From DASSKW01 sp035701115 (GTDB lineage: Bacteria > Pseudomonadota > Gammaproteobacteria > Natronospirales > REEB76), in NCBI GenBank assembly GCA_035701115.1, contig DASSOA010000131.1, forward strand, positions 1 through 19,221: a stretch of 19,221 nucleotides of DNA, in the 5' to 3' direction. Shown one piece after another: positions 6,564 through 12,600 of this stretch. A program made the translations under genes and the position numbers. A model generated the notes under the pieces. It was not told the DNA's origin. It did not search any database and saw nothing but the letters and a program-made list of their open reading frames with translations. Position 1 is the stretch's first letter, and each line of letters begins with the position of its first letter.

Positions 6564-8924
6564 GTGCGCATGCTGGATCGCAAATGGTTGCGGGAACTGT
6601 GGCAGATGCGCGGCCAGGCACTGGCGATTGCGCTTGTGATTGCGAGCGGCATAACCACATTCATAATTTCGCGCAGCACCATTGATTCGCTGACCTACAC
6701 CCAGAGCCGGTTCTATCGCAGCACCCGTTTTGCCGACGTGTTCGACAGCCTCAAGCGTGCGCCGCTGGCCGTTGTGTCGCCCATTCGCGAGATTCCGGGC
6801 GTGGCGCGCGTGGATGCGCGGGTGCTTGCGCCCGTGACGCTGGATGTGCCCGGCTTTTCCGATCCGGTGTCCGGTGCACTGCTGACGCTGCCTGAATCGC
6901 CCGGTGCTCCCAACCAGTTGTATCTGCGCGCAGGACGCCTGCCGGGCCCGGACGAAGACGACGCCGTTGTGGTAAACGAATCGTTCGCCGATGCACATCA
7001 TCTGAAACCGGGTTCGCGCCTGGCGGCCACCATCAACGGCCGCTGGAAATCGCTGGTGGTTACCGGCGTGGTGCTGTCGCCCGAGTATGTCTATCTGATC
7101 CGCCCCGGCGATTTCTTTCCGGATTACAAACGCTACGGCGTGCTGTGGATGAACCGGCGGCCGTTGTCGGCGGCATACGGGATGGACGGCGCGTTTAACA
7201 ACGTGGTGTTGTCGCTCGCGCCTGGTGCGTCGCTGCCTGCCGTCATTGAACAGCTTGATTCGGTGCTGGCCCGCTGGGGCGGGGTTGGCGCAATCGGCCG
7301 CGAAGATCAGACGTCGCATCATTATCTCAGCGAGGAGATCAAACAGCTGCGTGCGCAGGCGACCATCGTGCCGATCATCTTTCTGTCGGTCGCCGCATTT
7401 CTGCTCAATGTCGTGATCAGCCGCCTGATCCACCAGCAGCGAGTGCCGATGGCCATCCTCAAGGCGTTCGGCTACAGCAATCGTGCCATCCTGTTTCATT
7501 ACATGAAACTGGTCACCGGTATCGTTATCGCCGGCAGTGTCATCGGAGTCGTTGCGGGCGCCTGGCTTGCTCACGGCCTCAGCAACATCTACAGCGAGTT
7601 TTTCCGCTATCCCTATATGTATTTCGTGCTGCGGCCGGGCGTGGCGCTGACCGCAATCGCCATCAGTGCATTGGCCGCCTACGCCGGCACCATTCATTCG
7701 GTGATGCGCGCGGCGCAGGTGCCGCCCGCTCAGGCGCTGCATCCGGAGGCACCGCCGGTGTTTCACGAGTCGCTGCTGGAACGCGCCGGCGTCAAACGCT
7801 ATCTCTCCCAGGGTGCGCGCATGATCCTGCGCAACATCGCGCGGCGTCCGATAAAGGCGGGGCTCACCTTGCTGGGCGTGGCGTTTTCCTGCGCGATCGT
7901 GACCATGGGCGGCCTGTTCAATGACGCCGTCAATTACATGATCGATCTGCAATTCCGGCGCAGCCAGCACGCCGATCTGATTGTCACGTTTACGGACACG
8001 GCGTCGAGCCGCGCAATGGCCGAGGCGCGCAGTCTGCCGGGCGTGGTGATGGCGGAACCGATGCGCGCGGTCCCGGTGCGTCTGCGCAATGGATACCGGA
8101 CCTACCGCACGGCATTGCAGGGGTACGCGCCGGACGGCCGGCTTAATGAATTGTTGAATACCCGGCTTCAACCGGTACGCATCCCGCGCTCCGGCGTGCT
8201 GCTGAGCGACTATCTCGCCAGGCGGTTGGCTGTCGAGCCCGGTGACGCCGTCACCGCGGAAGTGCTGGAAGGCGCCCGCCCGGTGCTGCGCATTCCGGTG
8301 AGCGGGGTGGTACGCGAATTCGCCGGCATGAACGCGTACATGTCGGTGGATGCACTGAACCGGTTGATGCCCGACGAACACGGTCTGTCCGGCGTGTTTC
8401 TGCGCGTCGACCCGGCCATACAGCCCCGCATTTACACGGAACTCAAGGCGCGGCCCAAAGTGGCAGGCGTGACGATCCGGGCCGTCGCGATCCGCAGCTT
8501 TCACGAGCTGATGGCGGAGAACATCCTTATATATGCCACCGTGATGCTGGTGCTGGCCGGGACCATCGCCGTGGGAGTGATGTACAACAGCACGCGGGTC
8601 GCATTGTCCGAGCGCGAGTTCGAACTGGCCACGTTGCGGGTGCTGGGACTGACGCGCCGCGAAATCGGCTACATCCTGCTTGGCGAAACCGGATTGCTTA
8701 CCCTGATTGCGATTCCGATCGGCTTTGCCATCGGCTGGGCATTTTCCGCTTACATTGCCGTCAGCCTTGCTTCCACGCTGTATCGGGTTCCCATCGTCAT
8801 CGAACCGCCGACGTTGGGCCGTGCCGCACTGGTGATCATCCTGTCGGCGATTGCATCGGGTCTCTACGTCTATTACCGGCTCGGCCGGCTCGATCTGGTC
8901 GCCGTGCTCAAGATCAGGGAGTGA
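6564..8924 (+). CDS. ABC transporter permease with two FtsX domains
   Basis: This 786-residue inner-membrane permease has a duplicated MacB-like layout. A first TM lies at about 18-36, followed by a periplasmic domain and an FtsX core with three TMs (about 265-380). After a cytoplasmic link a second TM (about 432-452) is followed by a second periplasmic domain and a C-terminal FtsX core, with EREFELATLRVLGLTRREI as its coupling segment. The equivalent coupling segment in the first half is HQQRVPMAILKAFGYSNRAI. This architecture resembles YbbP-type permeases and suggests that one polypeptide supplies both halves of the channel. GTG 6564 was chosen because TGAGG lies 8 nt upstream. GTG 6555 would overlap the ATPase gene, and ATG 6570 is also possible. 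The adaptor gene begins 4 nt after the stop. Confidence 0.9.
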   Translation: MRMLDRKWLRELWQMRGQALAIALVIASGITTFIISRSTIDSLTYTQSRFYRSTRFADVFDSLKRAPLAVVSPIREIPGVARVDARVLAPVTLDVPGFSDPVSGALLTLPESPGAPNQLYLRAGRLPGPDEDDAVVVNESFADAHHLKPGSRLAATINGRWKSLVVTGVVLSPEYVYLIRPGDFFPDYKRYGVLWMNRRPLSAAYGMDGAFNNVVLSLAPGASLPAVIEQLDSVLARWGGVGAIGREDQTSHHYLSEEIKQLRAQATIVPIIFLSVAAFLLNVVISRLIHQQRVPMAILKAFGYSNRAILFHYMKLVTGIVIAGSVIGVVAGAWLAHGLSNIYSEFFRYPYMYFVLRPGVALTAIAISALAAYAGTIHSVMRAAQVPPAQALHPEAPPVFHESLLERAGVKRYLSQGARMILRNIARRPIKAGLTLLGVAFSCAIVTMGGLFNDAVNYMIDLQFRRSQHADLIVTFTDTASSRAMAEARSLPGVVMAEPMRAVPVRLRNGYRTYRTALQGYAPDGRLNELLNTRLQPVRIPRSGVLLSDYLARRLAVEPGDAVTAEVLEGARPVLRIPVSGVVREFAGMNAYMSVDALNRLMPDEHGLSGVFLRVDPAIQPRIYTELKARPKVAGVTIRAVAIRSFHELMAENILIYATVMLVLAGTIAVGVMYNSTRVALSEREFELATLRVLGLTRREIGYILLGETGLLTLIAIPIGFAIGWAFSAYIAVSLASTLYRVPIVIEPPTLGRAALVIILSAIASGLYVYYRLGRLDLVAVLKIRE

Positions 8925-8928
8925 ACGC

Positions 8929-10134
8929 ATGAAGCTGTATCGCCGCCTCGTATTGATTGGCATCGCGGCTCTGATCGTTGCGGCAATCGCGTATGCGTAT
9001 CTGCCGCGTCCCGTGGACGTGTCGGTGACCACCGTAAGCCGCGGCGACATGGCGGTCAGCGTCGAGGAAGAAGGCCGTACCCGGGTGCGCGAACGCTACA
9101 TCGTGACGGCGCCGGTTGCAGCCTACGCACCGCGCATTACCTGGCATGTCGGTGACGGTGTGCAGGCGGGTCAGGTGCTGACTCAACTCGAACCGTTGCC
9201 GCCGGGCGTGCTGGACGTGCGCAGTCGGGCGGCAGCACAGGCGCGCGTGGATCAGGCGCGCGCGGCCCTGCGCTCCGCACAGACCAATGCAGATGCAGCC
9301 AGGGCCAGTGCCGACTACGCGGCGCGCGAACTGAAGCGCATCACGTCATTGAAATCATCAGGTGTTGTCTCGCAGGCGATGCTGGATCAGGCGGAAGCGG
9401 AGGCGCGCCGCACCTCCGCGATGCAGGGGTCAGCCAAGTCAGCGATTGAAGTTGCGCGCTACGATCTCACTGCAGCGGAAACCGCGTTGCGCTACACCGT
9501 CAATGCGCGCAGTGCTGGCGGCGAACGCGTTGACGTCACGTCACCGGTAAACGGTGTAATTCTCGCGGTGCAGCACGAGGACGAAGGTGTGGTGACATCC
9601 GGACAACCGCTGTTGACGGTTGGCGATCCGCATTCCCTCGAAGTGGCCGTGGATGTGCTTTCCCCGGACGCGGTCAGGATTCGTGCCGGTACGCGCGTGC
9701 TGTTTACGCGCTGGGGTGGCGACCGGACGCTGGAAGGCCGCGTGCGCACGGTGGAGCCGGTGGCGTTTACCAAGATTTCGGCGCTGGGCGTGGAAGAACA
9801 ACGGGTGTGGATCATCGTTGATTTCGTGTCGCCGGAAAAGGAATGGATCCGGCTCGGTGACGCTTATCGTCTCGATGCACGGTTTCTGATCTGGGAATCG
9901 AAGGATGCGTTGCGCGTGCCGTCGAGCGCGCTGTTCCGCAACGGCGACAGCTGGCAGGTGATGACGGTGCACGATGGACGGCTGTTGCTGCAGGACGTGA
10001 GGATCGGCGAACGCGGCGATCTGTACGCACAAGTGCTGGGCGGGTTGTCGGCGGGCGACAAGGTGGTGACCTATCCGGACGACACGCTGCGAGCCGGCGA
10101 GCGGGCCGACATCATTGGCACTCGCAGCGAATAA
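8929..10134 (+). CDS. HlyD/MacA-like periplasmic adaptor (membrane fusion protein)
   Basis: This 401-residue protein has one N-terminal membrane anchor (about 7-25, LVLIGIAALIVAAIAYAYL). It is followed by the first half of a lipoyl-type domain, an Ala/Arg/Gln-rich alpha-helical hairpin (about 99-185, coiled-coil character), the second lipoyl half (VTSPVNGVILAVQHEDEGVV), beta-barrel and membrane-proximal domains. In tripartite exporters such adaptors link an inner-membrane pump to an outer-membrane TolC-type channel. No TolC homologue is encoded here, so a channel from elsewhere would be required. ATG 8929 follows AGGGA by 8 nt and lies 4 nt after the permease stop, so the three genes 5818-10134 form one operon. 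The exported substrate cannot be read from the sequence. Confidence 0.9.
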   Translation: MKLYRRLVLIGIAALIVAAIAYAYLPRPVDVSVTTVSRGDMAVSVEEEGRTRVRERYIVTAPVAAYAPRITWHVGDGVQAGQVLTQLEPLPPGVLDVRSRAAAQARVDQARAALRSAQTNADAARASADYAARELKRITSLKSSGVVSQAMLDQAEAEARRTSAMQGSAKSAIEVARYDLTAAETALRYTVNARSAGGERVDVTSPVNGVILAVQHEDEGVVTSGQPLLTVGDPHSLEVAVDVLSPDAVRIRAGTRVLFTRWGGDRTLEGRVRTVEPVAFTKISALGVEEQRVWIIVDFVSPEKEWIRLGDAYRLDARFLIWESKDALRVPSSALFRNGDSWQVMTVHDGRLLLQDVRIGERGDLYAQVLGGLSAGDKVVTYPDDTLRAGERADIIGTRSE

Positions 10135-10159
10135 CCGGGGTGCTTGCGCGCGTGAGCCG

Positions 10160-10189
10160 TTGACAAGCCGCACGTGGCTCCCCGACAGT
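10160..10189 (+). promoter_or_regulatory. Possible promoter upstream of the GMC oxidoreductase
   Basis: A perfect -35 TTGACA (10160-10165) is followed after 18 bp by GACAGT (10184-10189), which matches the -10 consensus at only 3 of 6 positions. It lies in the 99-nt gap after the pump operon. The perfect -35 is suggestive, but the poor -10 keeps this tentative. Confidence 0.27.
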
Positions 10190-10233
10190 AGGCGCGCACT
10201 CGCCGCCGGGCGACTGACACGCGGGGCCACAAA

Positions 10234-11823
10234 GTGAGCGAATTCGATTACGTCATCGTCGGCGGTGGTTCCGCCGGTTGCGTGCTTGCCAGCCGGCTGT
10301 CCGAAGATCCCGCTGTGCGGGTTTGTCTGCTGGAAGCGGGCGGCAGCGGCCGCGGTCCGCTGGTCACCATCCCGCTCGGTCTGGCCGTGAGCGTGCCGTG
10401 GCCGATCGGCAACTGGGGATTTCATACGGTTCCGCAACCGGGGCTCAACTGGCGCCGCGGCTATCAGCCGCGCGGCAAGGGCCTGGGCGGTTCGAGCAAC
10501 ATCAACGCCATGATTTACACGCGCGGTCACCCGTCGGATTACGACGCCTGGGCCGCAGCGGGCAATCCCGGCTGGGCTTACGCCGATGTGTTGCCGTATT
10601 TCAAACGCGCCGAACGCAATGCCCGCCTGCGTGATGCGTATCACGGCAACGACGGACCGCTGCTGGTCGAGGACTTGCGCACCGATACGCCGTTGCATGG
10701 TGCCTTTATTGAAGCGGCGCGGCAGGCGGGCTATCCGCTGACCGACGACTTCAATGGCGCGCAACAGGAAGGCGTCGGCATCTATCAGGTAACACAGCAC
10801 AATGGCGAGCGCTGGAGTGTGGCGCGCGCCTATCTCCAACCGCATTTGCAGCGCAGCAATCTGCAAGTGATTACGGGCGCGCAGGTGCAGCGCGTGATGT
10901 TGTCGGGAAAGCGAGCCACGGGTGTCGAATACCGCGTCGCTGGCTCTATCCGGACGGCGGTGGCGCGCGCCGAAGTGATCCTGTGCGCCGGGGCATTTCA
11001 GTCGCCACAGTTGTTGATGCTGTCCGGCATCGGTGACGGCGCGGCTTTGCCGCAGCACGGCATTGCGGTGGTGCAGCATCTGCCGGGCGTGGGCCGGAAT
11101 CTGCAGGATCACGTTGACTATACGCTGATTCATCGCGCGCGCAGTTCCGATCTGGTCAGCATTTCACCGGTAGGATTATGGCGGCTGCTGCGCGAGAGCC
11201 GGCGATTCCTTCGCACGCGCCGCGGCATGCTGACAAGCAATGTCGCCGAAGCGGGCGGTTTTCTGAAAACCGATCCGGCGCTTGCTGCGCCGGATATTCA
11301 GCTGCATTTCTGCGTCGCCATCGTGGATCATCACGGTCGCAGCCTGCGTCACTGGTGGCGCGGATACACACTGCACGCGTGCGTGTTAAGACCGGTGAGC
11401 CGCGGTCAGGTGAGCTTGCGCAGCAGCCATCCGGCCGACCGGCCGCTGATTGACCCGCAGTTTCTGAGTCATGTCGACGACCTCGAAACCCTGCTGAAGG
11501 GTTTTCACATTGCGCGCAACATTCTCAATGCACCCGCGCTGGCGCGCTACCGAACCCGGGAATTGTTTACCGCCGGCATCGAGGACGATGACGCGCTGCG
11601 CGACAGCATCCGCCGCCGCGCCGATACCATTTACCATCCGGTCGGGACGTGCCGGATGGGCAACGACGTGGACGCGGTCGTGGATCCGGAATTGCGCGTG
11701 CGCGGCGTCGAGGCCCTGCGTGTGGTGGATGCGTCTGTGATGCCGAGCCTGATCGGCGGGAACACCAATGCGCCGGTGGTCATGATCGCCGAAAAAGCGG
11801 CCGACATGCTGCGCCGCCGCTGA
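10234..11823 (+). CDS. GMC-family FAD-dependent oxidoreductase (choline dehydrogenase-like)
   Basis: This 529-residue flavoprotein oxidises an alcohol to an aldehyde or ketone using FAD. The N-terminal dinucleotide-binding motif is VIVGGGSAGCVLASRLSE (7-24), with the acidic LLEAGG segment after it. GMC signature 1 lies at about 75-98 (RGKGLGGSSNINAMIYTRG), and signature 2 is GAFQSPQLLMLSGIG. The active-site pair is His468 in YHPVGTCRMG and Asn512 in GGNTNAP. The 44-residue spacing and the His/Asn combination match choline-oxidase-type enzymes. The substrate is open: the family includes choline, aliphatic and terpene alcohol dehydrogenases, and no betaine-synthesis genes are nearby. The start is GTG 10234, with only a weak GGGG upstream. 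It has no signal peptide. It follows the pump operon by 99 nt and may have its own promoter. Confidence 0.9.
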   Translation: MSEFDYVIVGGGSAGCVLASRLSEDPAVRVCLLEAGGSGRGPLVTIPLGLAVSVPWPIGNWGFHTVPQPGLNWRRGYQPRGKGLGGSSNINAMIYTRGHPSDYDAWAAAGNPGWAYADVLPYFKRAERNARLRDAYHGNDGPLLVEDLRTDTPLHGAFIEAARQAGYPLTDDFNGAQQEGVGIYQVTQHNGERWSVARAYLQPHLQRSNLQVITGAQVQRVMLSGKRATGVEYRVAGSIRTAVARAEVILCAGAFQSPQLLMLSGIGDGAALPQHGIAVVQHLPGVGRNLQDHVDYTLIHRARSSDLVSISPVGLWRLLRESRRFLRTRRGMLTSNVAEAGGFLKTDPALAAPDIQLHFCVAIVDHHGRSLRHWWRGYTLHACVLRPVSRGQVSLRSSHPADRPLIDPQFLSHVDDLETLLKGFHIARNILNAPALARYRTRELFTAGIEDDDALRDSIRRRADTIYHPVGTCRMGNDVDAVVDPELRVRGVEALRVVDASVMPSLIGGNTNAPVVMIAEKAADMLRRR

Positions 11824-11840
11824 ATGACCTGTCCCGGGCA

Positions 11841-11869
11841 TTGATTTCCGGGCGCCGGTAATGAATGCT
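11841..11869 (+). promoter_or_regulatory. Weak candidate promoter of the cupredoxin-kinase-porin operon
   Basis: TTGATT (11841-11846, 4/6) and AATGCT (11864-11869, 3/6) are separated by 17 bp in the 95-nt gap before the cupredoxin gene. This gap is the only place a dedicated promoter for the operon could lie without being inside the oxidoreductase gene. The match is poor, and another sigma factor or an activator may be involved. Confidence 0.2.
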
Positions 11870-11918
11870 GGCGGCTTGCGGTCTCTGGGTAGAGGATGCG
11901 TCAGCGGGGAGGGAGGGG

Positions 11919-12596
11919 ATGGCAGTGTCGAAGAACGGTCTGGCCGGCATTCTGCTGGGGTTCCTGCTGGCGCTGCCCGGCCACGCCGCTGACCTGCAGG
12001 GACGGCTGGTACTGACGGGGCCGGACGGCGTCGCCGACACCCGCGACATCACCGATGCCGTTGTGTTTTTCAAACCCGATGCGTCCGCGCACGGGCCGCT
12101 GCCCCATGACACGGCGACCATGCTGATGCAGCACAAGACGTTCCTGCCGCACGTGCTGGCTGTCACGATCGGTTCCACTGTCAGGTTTCCCAACGACGAT
12201 CCGATTCTGCACAACGCCTTTTCCACTTCGCCGGGCGATCAATTCGATCTGGGACTGTATCGCAACGGCGCAAGCAAGACGGTGACCTTCGAGCGCGGCG
12301 GACTGGTGCGCGTATTCTGCAACGTGCATCACCAGATGTTCGCCTACATTCTGGTGCTGGATACGCCGTATATCGGACACGTGCAAAGCGGCGGCCAGTT
12401 CGATCTTCACGGCCTGCCTTCGGGGCCCGGCGAACTGGTGATCTGGCATCCACGCACTTCGGTGTGGCGGCAGCATCTCGATTCGCTTGCCGCGGCGCCC
12501 TCGGTCGTCAACCTGCATGTGATCAGGACCGGCGTGCCGGCGCACTTCAACAAGTACGGCAAGCCGTACAAGAAAGATGCGGATTCCGGATATTAG
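11919..12596 (+). CDS. Periplasmic cupredoxin-like protein ('methylamine utilization' type)
   Basis: This 225-residue protein has a Sec signal peptide (about 1-23, GILLGFLLALPGHA, cleavage probably before Ala-Asp). A cupredoxin-like beta-sandwich follows, and then a C-terminal carboxypeptidase-regulatory-like domain (about 156-205, with GLPSGPGELVIWHP). Possible type-1 copper ligands are His98 (DDPILHNAF), Cys134, His137 and Met140, in a CxxHxxM arrangement (FCNVHHQM). Homologues are commonly annotated 'methylamine utilization protein', but no methylamine dehydrogenase genes are present, so that role is not supported here. ATG 11919 was chosen for the purine-rich GGGAGG-type sequence just upstream and for the clean signal peptide; an upstream ATG at 11865 would add 18 unrelated residues. 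It is the first gene of a tight three-gene operon with a membrane kinase and an outer-membrane protein, which suggests a sensing or electron-transfer role in the periplasm. Confidence 0.85.
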   Translation: MAVSKNGLAGILLGFLLALPGHAADLQGRLVLTGPDGVADTRDITDAVVFFKPDASAHGPLPHDTATMLMQHKTFLPHVLAVTIGSTVRFPNDDPILHNAFSTSPGDQFDLGLYRNGASKTVTFERGGLVRVFCNVHHQMFAYILVLDTPYIGHVQSGGQFDLHGLPSGPGELVIWHPRTSVWRQHLDSLAAAPSVVNLHVIRTGVPAHFNKYGKPYKKDADSGY

Positions 12597-12600
12597 CCCG

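Noticed and set aside
6486..9050. 854-codon open frame on the minus strand opposite the permease and adaptor genes
   Set aside because: It is antisense to genes with clear motifs and is rich in Arg, His, Gln and Asp without any recognisable domain. Such shadow frames are expected in GC-rich DNA with strong third-position bias.
9541..11133. 530-codon minus-strand frame opposite the adaptor and GMC genes
   Set aside because: Low-complexity His/Arg/Ala composition, no domain, and it spans two well-supported plus-strand genes and their gap. Treated as a shadow.
11832..11852. CCCGG/CCGGG hairpin after the GMC gene as a terminator
   Set aside because: Only 5 bp of stem with a long loop and no T-run; too weak to list as a feature.
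11919..12596. Role in methylamine metabolism
   Set aside because: That label is inherited from annotation of homologues. No methylamine dehydrogenase or maturation genes are present; the di-haem protein at 17180-18211 looks like an ordinary cytochrome c peroxidase on the other strand.
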